Assembly (NCBI GenBank): GCA_026936335.1
Contig: JAPMXV010000001.1
Coordinates: 310,001-374,000 of the forward strand
Source: Mantamonas sphyraenae
Taxonomy: Eukaryota; CRuMs; Mantamonadidae
Reading direction: 5' to 3'
Length of the DNA: 64,000 nt
Position numbers and translations under genes: made by a program. Shown one piece after another: positions 39,207 to 49,428 of the stretch. Below the pieces are notes generated by a model. It did no database searches and had not been told where the DNA came from. It worked only from the letters and a program-made list of their open reading frames with translations. Each line of letters starts with the position of its first letter. Within the stretch, counting starts at the first letter, position 1.

Positions 39207-41549
39207 TCAGAGGAGGTGCTTGGAGCGGTCGAGGCATTGCTGGAGCACAGAGGTGAGCACGACTTCGGTGGTGTGAATGGCAAAGCCCTGTTTGCGGAGA
39301 GAGGCACATGCACGGCTGTCTGCGTCGCACGAGACAATGATCACCTGCGCATCAAAGGATTTGGGCTTCTTGGTGAGCATGGTTGCACCGGCAGCCTCGA
39401 CAATGAGGCGCAGGTCGGCTGGCTTGGGGCGAGTGCTCTTGGTCGCATAGACAGAGAGGCCATCCAACAGCGGATTGGCACGTGCACGGTGCAGTGACTG
39501 TTCCAAATCAAAAGCGTACTTTTGCTCCGCATCCTTGTCTTGGACGGCGTAGGCAGTGTGGTCGAGCCATGAGCCGTTGGCGGCGGATTCTTCGATCCAT
39601 TGACGCGTAACAACGGGGATGCCCAGACTGATGGCCACCAAACACTTGACTGTCCTCTGCACAGCGTCTGTAACCAGGTGGGTGCATTCTGTGGTAAGCT
39701 GAGAGCGGTCGCTCAGCACGGAGCCGCCGAGGTTTTTGATGGCACGCTTCTCTGTGCTCGTGGGCACCACGTGTGTAAACGCGATGACAGGCTCGGTGGT
39801 GATGCCGGCTTTGCTTGTGGCTGATGTGGATGACGAGGATGAGAAAGCCGTCGCAGTGACGCGTTGACGTTTGGAGTCTTGAGCAGGTTGGTCTCGTTCA
39901 CCCTCGCTGCCACTGTCGTTGTCATTGTCGTCGTTGGCATCTGCGCTTGTGTCGCTGGTGGGTGCAGTTGTGCGCTTGCGTTTCCGTGTGTTTCGTGTGT
40001 TTTCATCCCGCGCGGGTGCGGGTGGGTTTGCCTCTCCGCTTGAGTCTTGCTCCAACGGGGCTTCTTGGACCGCTTCGGTGTCACCCGGATCCACTTCTTC
40101 GACCACACAGGCTGGACGTCAGCACTGCCATCTTCCTCCTCATCTTCATCTTCAGTCTCTGCGTCGCTGAGGGTGGGCTCTTCGGTGTCTGTGGACTCGG
40201 GCGGCTGCGGGATGTTGGACACAGCGCGGCGAAAGGTGACATGCTTCTCTTCTCCTGAGGAAGCGTTCAAGTGAGCCTGGGCCTGTTCGAGCTCGTCTTG
40301 ACCCATGACCTGGGTTGCATCCGCGTTTGCATCTGCGGAAGGCTGGGCAGGTTCAGTCTCCTGCTCCTCGTCGTCTTCGGCATGGTTCATGGCCTGGGTT
40401 GGTTCTTCGAGATGCATGGCATCATCGTCAAACATGGCCTGTGTTGCATCGTCGTCCAGATCGTGCATGGCCTGTGTGGCATCATCAAAGTCCATGACCT
40501 GCGTGGCGTTCGCATCGTCGTGGACGGGGGAAATTGAGCTCAGATCAGCAACAGCGGTCTCGACCTCGCTTTCTACACCACTCTCGTTCATGGTTCGATC
40601 ATGCACAGCCATGGACGTGTTCCAGTCGCCGTCGGCTGTCTCTTCGTTTGTCTGGGTGGAGGTGACCGGCACTGTGGCGGGGATGGTGGCGGGGATGGTG
40701 GCGGGGATGGTGGCGGGGATGGTGGCGGGGATGGTGGCAGGGATGGTGGCTGGGATGGTAGGTTCCTCGTCTTTGCTATCAGGAATAGTGGCGGGGATGG
40801 TGGCGGGAATGGTGGCAGGAATTGTCCCGCCCTCCCCTGCAGGAAGTGTCGCCGGGATGGTGGCAGGGATGGTGGCAGAGGCAGTTGTGGAGTCGACTGG
40901 GATGGTGGCTGGGATGGTTGCGTCGACCGTGGCTCCAGCAGGGATGGTGGCGGGTATTGTGTCTGTGATGGCTTCCCCTGTCGACTCGGTTTCCATGTCC
41001 CCGCTCTCTGTGTAGTCGGGCGTGGCCTCGCTGTCCTCGGAGGCATACCCAACCAGCACAGGAGAACCACTGGATGCATGCAACGCCGCACTCCAGCCAA
41101 AGAGCAGCTTGGCTGAGCCCAGGTGCAAACGTCGGTTGATGTCCACCCGTCCAGAGCCCTCCACAGACTTTCCGTCCACGCGGACAACTCCGTCTCCGGT
41201 GCGTGTGATCTGGGCTCTGTTGAGGCGCGAGTCCAGGACTGTGTGTGCACGGGGTTGTGTGAGTGAGGGAAGAAAGCCGGGGATCACGTCAGAGTAGGCC
41301 TCTCCCAAGACGCATACAGATTGTAGCGTGGTGTGCCACCACTCCATGTTGTGCACCATCAGGTATGATGACATGATTGTCGTTGGCGACGCCGACTGTG
41401 TTTTCGCCGTCGTACAGGCGCATGAAAAGGTTCATGTCAGCCAGCTGCAGCGTCGCAACCTGTGTACAGAGGAGGAGGGTGCCGCGTGGGGCGTTAGAAC
41501 GTGTACAATGTGTTGTGAGAGGTGGAAAAGGGACGGGTTTGCAGTACAT
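39207..41549 (-). CDS. MDC1-like FHA-BRCT DNA-damage scaffold
   Basis: Exon 1 (41318-41549) and exon 2 (39207-41238) join across a 79-nt intron (GTATGC donor, CACACAG acceptor). The joint restores an FHA domain: LYDGENTVGVANDNHVIIPD, HHATIFLDSRLNRAQI, VRVDGKSVEG and LHLGSAKLLFGW. The middle carries a 12-bp tandem repeat encoding Ala-Thr-Ile-Pro, then several TQ-Met motifs (ATQVMD, DATQAMHD, PTQAMN). The C-terminus is a tandem BRCT pair (AIKNLGGSVLSDRSQL, THLVTD, VTRQWIEES; then LIVEAAGATMLTKKP). FHA, TQ cluster and BRCT in this order are the MDC1 plan, a gamma-H2AX reader in double-strand-break signalling. A one-base frame change lies somewhere in 39950-40106, where two frames stay open. The start is uncertain; 41549 is the first ATG in the FHA frame. 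Confidence 0.72.
40660..40960 (-). repeat. 12-bp coding minisatellite encoding Ala-Thr-Ile-Pro
   Basis: On the plus strand the unit is GGGGATGGTGGC, repeated about six times without gaps at 40675-40755 and then in shorter, diverged blocks to about 40960. On the coding (minus) strand it reads as ATIP units within the MDC1-like protein. Near-identical copies in the first block suggest recent expansion or homogenisation. Confidence 0.9.
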
Positions 41550-41618
41550 TGGTGCTGGGGAACTGCATTGCGAGGCCGGGTCGAGTTGGCGGCCACGGCG
41601 ACACCGCAAACAGCCACC

Positions 41619-43532
41619 ATGATGGACGAGGTCGACATTGGCGGCACAGAGACGGCAGAAACAGTGTCCACAGAAGCAGAGAGCAGCGCAGGGTCAGATG
41701 CAGAGGCAGCATCCGGTGGGGAGGAAGGCGGCAACGCAGCGGATACAGCCGAGGACGTGCTGGAGGTGGAAGTGGCGCTGGACGAGGCAGAAGAGGCGGA
41801 GGTGGATGCACAGACGAGCAGCAGCGGGTGTGACGTGTCATTGAGCGGGACATTTGTGTGGGACTACCGCGAGTGCTTCGTGGTGCTGCAGGCGCCGCAC
41901 TGCGTGACGTTGACGCCTTTTTCCGAGACACAAAAGGCCGACACAATCTACCTGTATGCAGAAGACATCCTGGGAGTGAGCGTAGACTCGGAAGAGTGTG
42001 CGTTTACCATTCACACGTGCATGCGCACGCGCACGGTGATGGAAAAACTGCTGAACGAGACCAAGACGGAGGAGATCAACGCGCGGCTCGCAAATACGGG
42101 ACGCGTGGGCAGCGCAGGGGCAGCGACCGTGGCTGAGAAGCCCGAAGAGCGAGTGAGCGGGGTCAAAGTGCAGCGTGAGTTGCGAAACTTCAAGCTGCGC
42201 ACTCGCAAACTGCAGGATGCGCTGGATTGGGAAGTGGCCATCCACGCTTTTGTGAACGACGTGCCGCTGGAGCTGAACAAGCGCGTGGTGCCGCGGCAGT
42301 ACCTGGTGCTGATCAACCCGGTGTCTGGCGATGGGTTTGCCGAGGACAAGTGGCTGCAGGTGCATCCCATGTTTGTCAACGCCAGCGTGAGCACGACGGT
42401 GATTGTCACGGCCTACAAAAACCACGCAAAGGACGTGTGCCAGGAGGGCGATCTGGACCCTTACGACGCAATCGTCTGCGTTGGGGGTGACGGACTGGTC
42501 CACGAGGTCATCAATGGCATCATGGGCCGGCCGGACTATGACCGTGCGACGCGAAAGCCAGTGTGCCAGATCCCTGCGGGCAACAGCTGTAGCCTTGCCA
42601 CAAGCGTGGGTGCACACGATATCTTTACAGCCGCCTATGTGGCCATCAAGGGCCGTTCCTGCCCGCTGGACCTGATGACGGTCAAGCAGGAGGACCACAA
42701 GCGGTACGGCATGCTGCACGCCTCTTGGGGAATGAGCGGCCAGGTGGCTCTGGACCAACAGGACAACCCCAAAAGCTCGTGGATGCTTGGTTCGACCGTA
42801 CGCTTCGGGTTTGACACTCTGTTTAAGGAGCAGGTCGTGGTAGGTTTGGGCATGGGAAGCTGTGGTGTCGATAGCTGACATGGGGAAACGCACACACTCA
42901 CACAATCGTTCACTTGAAACACTCGCTCTCACACACACAATGGGACAACAACAACTCAACTGCAGTACGAAGCTCGCATCCGGTTCCTGCCGGCAGACGA
43001 CCCGGTCAAGACGGCGTGCGTGGTGCATGACTGCGACCGGTGTCTGACGACAGGTGCCCGTCCGCTACGCAAGCATATGGTGGCAGAGGAGCTGGAAGAA
43101 GATGATGGAGAGGGGCAGGAGGAGGCAACGCCCGTGCCGAGCACTCCTTGCTTGGACCGGTACGACGCACAAAACGTGAACGATGACTGGTGCCATTTGG
43201 ATTCGGACGAACTTTGCATGGTCATTGTCGCATTGTTGCCGCAACTCAACACAGAGATGCGTCCTGCTCCGTATGCCCATCTTTCGGATGGCTTGCTGGA
43301 TTTGATTGTCATTCGCTCCCTGGGGCGCTTCGAGATGGCCCAGCTGCTTCTCAAGTTCCGTTCGGGCGAACTGGTGTTCAACAGCAACGTGGAGTACCTC
43401 AAGGTCAAGGCGGTGCATGTCGAGCCGCAGGGCGAGTGCCCCATCATGGTCGACGGCGAAAGCCTGCCCTCGCGCTGGGCTGCGTTCAGCTGCGAGGCAC
43501 ACCGGGGACTCGCACACACGCTGGCTTTGTGA
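41619..43532 (+). CDS. Sphingosine kinase-like lipid kinase
   Basis: Two exons, 41619-42839 and 42966-43532 (126-nt intron, GTAGGT donor, CTGCAG acceptor), 595 residues. The start sits in GCCACCATGATGG, a strong Kozak-like context. After an acidic leader and a PH-like segment, the DAGK catalytic fold has YLVLINPVSGDGFAED (C1), IVCVGGDGLVHEVINGIMGR (C2, nucleotide-binding GGDG near residue 289), IPAGNSCSLA and CPLDLMTV. Exon 2 supplies the C-terminal lobe, with EARIRFLPADD, ELCMVIVALLPQLN, DLIVIRSLGRFEMA and LKVKAVHVEP, typical of sphingosine kinase. Product: sphingosine-1-phosphate or a related phosphorylated long-chain base. The Cys-rich insert between catalytic and C-terminal parts (VVHDCDRCL) is of unknown use. 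Ceramide kinase is a less likely alternative. Confidence 0.88.
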
Positions 43533-43632
43533 GCTGTGTGGAGGGGAAATGAAGAGATGACGTGTCCATGCGCAGAACCGAATGGTGTGGCCTGTGCGTG
43601 CCTGCGCGGATTGCGCCTGCAACCGCAACACA

Positions 43633-45129
43633 ATGTCGGTCGCCGAGTCCTCACAGAGCAATTTCCGGCAGACTGGCCGAAACAAAACGGGCAAACTAAA
43701 GCGGGGTGGCACAGCTGCGTACGACACGTACACACTGAGCAACCAGGCGGCGTCGGGGGTCATGATTAAGAAGCAGAGCCACAAGCCGTCGATTCCGTCC
43801 AAGTATGAAACGTATCTGTTGGCAGGCGACCACAAGGCTGCGTTTGGTAGTCAGGAGCAGCGCTTCCGCAAGCAGGGCGAGAACGAGGCCCGTCCAGGTC
43901 CCGGAGCGTATCGGGAACCGGACAGCGGCATCTTCAAAGACAAACCGTCGTTCAGCAAGCGGGGTTACGGCGGCTTTGCGTCCAGGGTATGTGTTTGCGT
44001 GCAATTGTAACGTGTGTGGGGTTGAGGGGGGGGAGGGGGAGGGGAGGGTTGGAAGGGCTGAAGATACCATGGCTGCTGTGGAGGAAAAGCCGGCAAACGC
44101 GGCTGACACGCAGTTGGGTTTCGCACGTGGTGCGATACTCACGCACACACACACACGCGCGCACAACACATGTCCCCATTGGAACACCAACAGACCAAGC
44201 GAGGTTTTGAGGTGGATCACCTTAGGCAGAAGCGAGGCATTCCGAGTGTGGGGTCGTATTCGTTGTCGATGCCGAGCAGTAACGGTCGCTCAAACTCAAA
44301 CAAGCCCTCTGCGTCGTTCATGCTGCCCACACAGCGGTTTCGGCTGCGGGATGTGACACCCGGACCGGGGGACTACAAGTCAGAAAGTATCAACACGTTG
44401 GCAAGCCAATCAGTGACGCGCACGAGCAGGGCAAAGGCAACGGGGGCCTTTGCCTCGCGCACCAAACGCCTCTTTGAGACGTATGACAAGGGCCACGAAG
44501 CACCCGCAGTGGGGTTGTATGATAGCACACGGGGAGAAACCATTGTGAAAAAGGGAGCCAACAACGCAGCGAGTGCAGCGTTCAAGAGCAGCACGCCGCG
44601 TACAAGTGTTGGCATCGGCAGCAGCAGCAGCAGCAGAGGGAGCAGGACTGCACGTGGCATCGAGGCCATCGAACGGGAATACCAACTGCCCACGGCGTCG
44701 ACACATGCGTTTGGAGATACACAGTCGCCTCGCAAGGGACGGCGCTCAGGAGGGAGGCAAGTTGGCGGACGAGCGTACGGCACACGCAGTAGCAACAGCG
44801 GCAATGGGGCAGGCACCCTGCGCAAAGGACCAGCAGTGCGCAAGGACAGCACACGACAGCGTGGGCGTACAGGAAGAATGGGCAAGCAGGGAGGAGGAGC
44901 TGGACGACCCACCACCACGCCGGGACCAGGCGCCTATCTGCGCGACCGGGACATGATCCGCAACAACGCAGGTGCCACGTCGTCGTTCCGATCCTCTGCC
45001 CCGCGCTTTTCGCTGGAGCTGCAGGGGCGCAGGGATGTGCCCGGCCCTGCCTTTTATGACGCCGCCAGCAGCGTGCGCAAAACGGGCAAGAAGAGTTTCC
45101 ATCTGCAGCGGGGGAGTGAATGGATCTAA
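43633..45129 (+). CDS. STPG1: Sperm-tail PG-rich repeat protein, STPG1-like
   Basis: Two exons, 43633-43986 and 44194-45129 (207-nt intron, GTATGT donor, CCAACAG acceptor), 429 residues. PG-rich repeats (SHIPPO type) occur as RPGPGAYRE, TPGPGDYKSE, APAVGLYDST, TPGPGAYLRD and VPGPAFYDA. The N-terminus (GKLKRGGTAAYDTYT) and the last residues (KKSFHLQRGSEWI) resemble animal STPG1, which ends with a KQSF...KWI-type sequence. Such proteins line the lumen or surface of axonemal microtubules, so the gene indicates a flagellum or cilium. Ser/Arg/Gly-rich spacers separate the repeats. It lies downstream of the sphingosine kinase on the same strand, with ~100 bp between. Confidence 0.85.
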
Positions 45130-45176
45130 GTGTTCACAGGGAGAGTGAGAGTGTGTCCACTGTCCATTGTCACACC

Positions 45177-47290
45177 TCATCGCAGTGTCTTGGCGTCTCG
45201 GAACTGTCGTGCGACGGCTTCGCGCGCCCAGCGGCTGTGCGGATGCGACCATCCCAGGCCGCTGATGCGTTTGACTTCGTTGTACAGACTCGAGATGGCT
45301 GCAGTGGTTGGTGGCGTTGCATCGGCTGGATAGTGGGAATTGTCGGTGAGGAAGGGGCCAAGAATGTAGTCGACTTCCGTCTCTTTGCCGGCCATCACAT
45401 CCTGCAACATGGAGTTGACATTCATGGAGGTGTCGTGCAGGGTGTCCAGGATCTGCTGCCACATTTGACTGTCGCGCATGGGTGGTTGTGGCACTGTGTC
45501 GGGCGATTGGGCGTGGCGGAAGCGCCACACAGCCATGGCCTCGGCAAAGACGGACAGCATGGACAGGCGTACGCTTTCGTCTTGCAGCAAAAGACCGTTT
45601 CGTTCGGCATGGATGGCCCCGATAGGGTTGACCACCGCATTGACCACTAGTTTGCGCCACTGCTGCCGTGCAACCACGTCCTCCGGTTGTGTGGTGCATG
45701 GCAAGCCTGCAGAACGCATCAAGTGCGCCAATTGATCCACCACAGCCAGTCTGTGGTCGGCAAGGAACGAGTATCCTGATCCGTTCAGGCGCACTTGTCG
45801 CTCGTCCAACCGCGCCGCTCCCATGCTGCTGATGCCCTGCACCACACGCTGTCCCTTGTGTACAGCCTTGCGTATGGTTTCTGCGTTGCCCAGGCCGTTC
45901 TGCAGCGTGATGGCTGCTCCTCCGTCTGCCACAATGGCCTTGTCCAGCCCCTGCACCGCCTTGGCCGTGGCATGACTCTTGGTCAGCACAAGCGCAGCGT
46001 CGGCCAGCTTCTCGCTGTTTCGAGCTCGGAATTCGTTCAGGTCGTTGTAGCCGTGGATGCCATGAACAATCACGGGCTCCTCCGCAACACTCTGGTGCAA
46101 GGCGATCCCTCCGTCATGCAGGTTGGCCATGGCTGGATGCGGGTCAACCACATGGATGGAAGGAACCTCTGATCCCGTCCCCTGCTGCTCCGCAAGCCAT
46201 TGCAGCTGGGATGCCAGCGTGAGACCCAATGCCCCACCGCCCACCACCAGCAGCTTCTGCAGTGCAGGAGCACTTGCCTGCACCTGCATAGCCGCCTGAG
46301 ACAGTGCCTGCGCCGAAGTCTGTGTGATGGGCTGCTGGGACGTCGGTGTGGTTGTGCTCTTGGCAAGCTCCTCCATGACCTCGGCTTTGATGCCGAACGC
46401 GTGTTCCTTTGCCGGAAACGCCCCACTCCGCACCTCGTCACAGTATTGCTGCACACTCGACGTGATGGTTTCACCCAAATGTGCATACTGTTTGCAGAAC
46501 CGCGGCGTAAACGCGTCGTATGTGCCCAACATGTCGTGAAAGACAAGCACCTGGCCGGACGTGCCAGCCCCTGCGCCAATGCCGATGGTGGGCACATCCA
46601 ACAGCTCTGTGATGTGTTGGGCCACTTGGTCGGGCACACATTCCAGCACGAGGGAAAACACACCGGCCTCCTGCAGTGCCAAGGCGTCGTCGACCAGCCG
46701 CTGTGCCGCTTCCAGCGACTTGCCCTGCACTCGGAACCCACCCAGCGCACTTGCACTTTGCGGAGTCAGCCCAATATGGCCCTGTACATTGATGCCGGCC
46801 TTGACGATTGCTTCGGCTCGCTGTGCCATGCGCTGTCCTCCCTCCAGCTTCACCGCCTGCGTCTTGCCCTTTTGGATCAGCCCCACAGCACTCTCCACCG
46901 CGTGTTCGTTGCTCGATTCGTACGAACCAAACGGCATGTCTGCAATGACAAACTTGTTGCCAGCACCTCGTGTCACCTGTGTCCACATCACCCTGTCAGC
47001 AGTGTCCGAAAGGTGATGGAACGTCTCGGCACACATACCGCTCTGCAGAACACCTGCATCTCCTCCAGCGTCACCGATGTCGTGTCTGCATGGCCCAGCA
47101 TCACCATGGCCAGCGAATCGCCCACCAGAATCATGTCCACGTCCGTCTTGGCCACCTGCGTCGCGTTTGCAAAATCGTACGTGGTGACCATGGCCAGCTT
47201 CTCGCCGGCCTCGTACTTGCTACGCAACGTGTTCAACGTCACCGTGTTGGCTTTCGGCGCTGCTTGGGTGCTGTAGCAACGGCGGAACAT
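45177..47290 (-). CDS. panB-panE: PanB-PanE fusion: ketopantoate hydroxymethyltransferase and ketopantoate reductase
   Basis: Two exons, 47039-47290 and 45177-46976 (62-nt intron, GTATGT donor, ACACAG acceptor), 683 residues. The splice joins VTLEEMQVFCRA to VTRGAGNKFVIADMPF with the same spacing as bacterial PanB, which rules out the nearer GTGTTC donor. The PanB half has MVTTYDFANA, ILVGDSLAMVMLGH, VKLEGG, GHIGLTPQS, VLECVP and IGIGAG. After a Thr/Gln/Ala-rich linker the PanE half begins with a Rossmann motif (KLLVVGGGALGLTLASQL). It continues with LTKSHAT, LQNGLGN, WRKLVVNAVVNPIGAI and the C-terminal HPHSRW region. Together the two activities convert ketoisovalerate to pantoate. The MFRRCYSTQ start suggests a mitochondrial presequence. 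The start overlaps the divergent panC ATG. Confidence 0.95.
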
Positions 47291-48407
47291 GACTTTGGCT
47301 GAGCTGGCGCACGTGCGGCGAGTCGGCTTTTCTGTTGCCAACTTGCTCGGCAACCTGTCGAGACATTTCGCAGGCGAACATTTCGCGAGCGATTCCGGAC
47401 GCAGGAGAGAAAACACGATGGACGTGTGTTGCGCCGGTGGATCCAACCGACATCGCTTCCCTTTGTGCTCGCACCCGTGCATCGCAAAGCCACACATGAA
47501 GGTAGCCAGAACCATCCCAGAAATGCGGCTCCTGCGCAAGGAGTTGGCCTCTCATGGCCAGGTGGCGCTGGTCCCTACCATGGGAAACCTGCATCAGGGC
47601 CACATGTCGCTTGTAGACACGGCCAAGAAACATGTGGGGGACGACGGGACGGTTCTCTCGTCCATCTTTGTCAACCCGGCCCAATTTGCACCCCACGAGG
47701 ACTTTCACGCGTATCCACGCACCCTCGACGACGACCTCGCCATGTTGGAAGACGCGGGTGTGCATGGGGTCTTTGCACCACGCTCGACTGCAGAGATGTA
47801 CGGCCGAGAAGTGAGTCACAGCAAGGAGATCCACGGCAAGTGGACCACGCTGGACGGAGGAGACACATACAACGTGCTCGAGGGGGCTTCACGCCCCGGG
47901 TTCTTTGTTGGCGTGGCTACCGTTGTTTCCATGCTCTTCAACATCATGCAACCCACCCTGGCGGTGTTTGGGCAGAAAGACGCCCAACAGTGCGTCGTCA
48001 TCCGCAAGCTCATCCATGACATGCACTACGATATCCGCCTGGTGACGGCACCCATCCAACGCGAGTCCAACGGTCTCGCCATGAGCTCTCGCAACAATTA
48101 TCTGACGCGGGACGAGCGAGAACGAGCAGGCGCCATCTACGACGCCCTCACTTCTGCACAAGATGCCTATAACAGCATTGCCGATCCCGTCCTTGACGCT
48201 TCTTCACTGCGACAGCTCGTCGTGGCCCATCTCGAACCGGTCATGCAAATCGACTACGTTTCCGTGGCCGACCGGCTCTCACTGGCCGAACTCGACCAGG
48301 TCGACCCTCGCCACGGCGCCCTGCTTAGCCTGGCTGCGTTTTACGGAGCCAAACGCACTCGACTCATCGACAACGTGGAGCTGTTGCCGTTGGAGGTGGA
48401 TTTGTGA
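47289..48407 (+). CDS. panC: Pantothenate synthetase (pantoate-beta-alanine ligase, PanC)
   Basis: Single exon, 372 residues from 47289. The catalytic core begins at Met 47496 (KVARTIPEMRLLRKEL) and carries the family motifs VALVPTMGNLHQGHMSLV (HIGH-type), SIFVNPAQF, YPRTLDDD, VFAPS-like VFAPRSTAEMY, LEGASRPGFFVGVATVVSMLFN, VFGQKDAQQ and SSRNNYLT. It joins pantoate to beta-alanine using ATP, the last step of pantothenate synthesis. The first ~69 residues lack homology and begin with an Arg-rich, acid-poor helix (HVRRVGFSVANLLGNLSRHF) that could be a mitochondrial presequence; later starts at 47418 or 47496 are possible. It is head to head with the PanB-PanE fusion, the ATG codons overlapping by two bases. 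Confidence 0.95.
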   Translation: MTLAELAHVRRVGFSVANLLGNLSRHFAGEHFASDSGRRRENTMDVCCAGGSNRHRFPLCSHPCIAKPHMKVARTIPEMRLLRKELASHGQVALVPTMGNLHQGHMSLVDTAKKHVGDDGTVLSSIFVNPAQFAPHEDFHAYPRTLDDDLAMLEDAGVHGVFAPRSTAEMYGREVSHSKEIHGKWTTLDGGDTYNVLEGASRPGFFVGVATVVSMLFNIMQPTLAVFGQKDAQQCVVIRKLIHDMHYDIRLVTAPIQRESNGLAMSSRNNYLTRDERERAGAIYDALTSAQDAYNSIADPVLDASSLRQLVVAHLEPVMQIDYVSVADRLSLAELDQVDPRHGALLSLAAFYGAKRTRLIDNVELLPLEVDL

Positions 48408-48435
48408 GACAGTGGAGCACATAGAGTAGCGCGGT

Positions 48436-49380
48436 TTATTCGAATGCAGAGATTTCGGGAAGGGCAACGACCACAGGTCCCATGTCTTTGATGACAAACG
48501 AGTCGATGGCGCCCATGATCGACTGCTGCAGCACTTCCAACTCCTGCCGCTCCTCGTCGCTGCAACCCTTGGTCGACAACACGTCGCCAATGGTGTCTGC
48601 GTTCGGGGTAAGCACATTCGACGGCAGAGCAAACGCCTTGGCCGAGATTGTCTTGGGCATGGCCTGTGTGTATCGGTCTGCGCGCATCTGCGCGTTCTCC
48701 TCGTCCAGCGGATCCGCAACGCCCTCCACGTCGATCAGGTCGCTGTGTACACGCCGGTCTGTGTCAGTCTGCTGGCCTGTTTGTCCTCTGCACCACACAC
48801 ACGTCCTGTCCCTCTGGCCACACAGTGCCTCCTCCGCATCCTGCGCCCTCTGTTCACGCACTTCCCGGTCTGCTCCAGAATCTGCTTCAGTTTGTTTTGC
48901 TCCTTCATCTTGGCGTCATGGTACGAGCCCACCACTGCCCCGCTGTCTCCATCTCTGTGTGCAGGGCCGTGTCGTCCGTTGTGTCCCTCTGCCGTGTCAG
49001 CTTCCCCGCGTTTCCTCGCCGCGTCTCCCTTCCCTCGAAATCGCCCTCGCCGCCCTGCATTCTGCCCCTTTGCTCCTTCCCCGCTCCGCCTTGTCCATAC
49101 TGTCGGCCACACAACTCACCCTCGTCGTCCGCCACCGGCAATGCTCTTGCTTGGCGTGCTCTGCGGCGCCGTGCGACCTCCCTCTTGCGACGGCTGCGTG
49201 CGCTGTGTGCTCTCTTGGATTTCTGTGGCGAATGAACAGCGTCGTCGTCAGCTTCAGCTTCCCTCCTGCACGCCTGGGGTTTGGCACACCCTAGCCCTGT
49301 GCCTCTCTACCACACTTCACATCACGGCATCTTCTCCCTGGGCCCAACGTACGCTCGTTCTGGCTCTGGTTGCAGCCCAT
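48436..49380 (-). CDS. LAMTOR1: Ragulator subunit LAMTOR1 (p18)
   Basis: Four exons: 49353-49380 (28 nt), 49120-49222, 48862-48954 and 48436-48742 (introns 130, 165 and 119 nt), 176 residues; phases agree throughout. Exon 1 encodes only MGCNQSQNE, a Gly2-Cys3 dual-acylation signal like that of LAMTOR1. Downstream, KLKQILEQTGNDLIDVEGV parallels the family's SSILAKTASNIIDVSAAD, and RADRYTQAM matches the following RARQYSTRL helix. The C-terminal helices (EELQVLQQSI-like LEVLQQSIMGAIDSF, then MGPVVVALPEI) fit in order and length (animals have 161 residues). LAMTOR1 anchors the Ragulator scaffold and Rag GTPases, hence mTORC1, to the lysosome. The gene is invisible without splicing. Its start is 48 bp from the divergent PX-EF gene. 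Confidence 0.75.
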
Positions 49381-49428
49381 GGTCGTCTCGTTTCGGTTGC
49401 GCACACAGGCGCAAGAATTCTGCCCGAC

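Noticed and set aside
40660-40960. A CRISPR-like or non-coding satellite array
   Set aside because: There are no spacers. The 12-bp unit preserves one reading frame (Ala-Thr-Ile-Pro) inside a larger coding exon.
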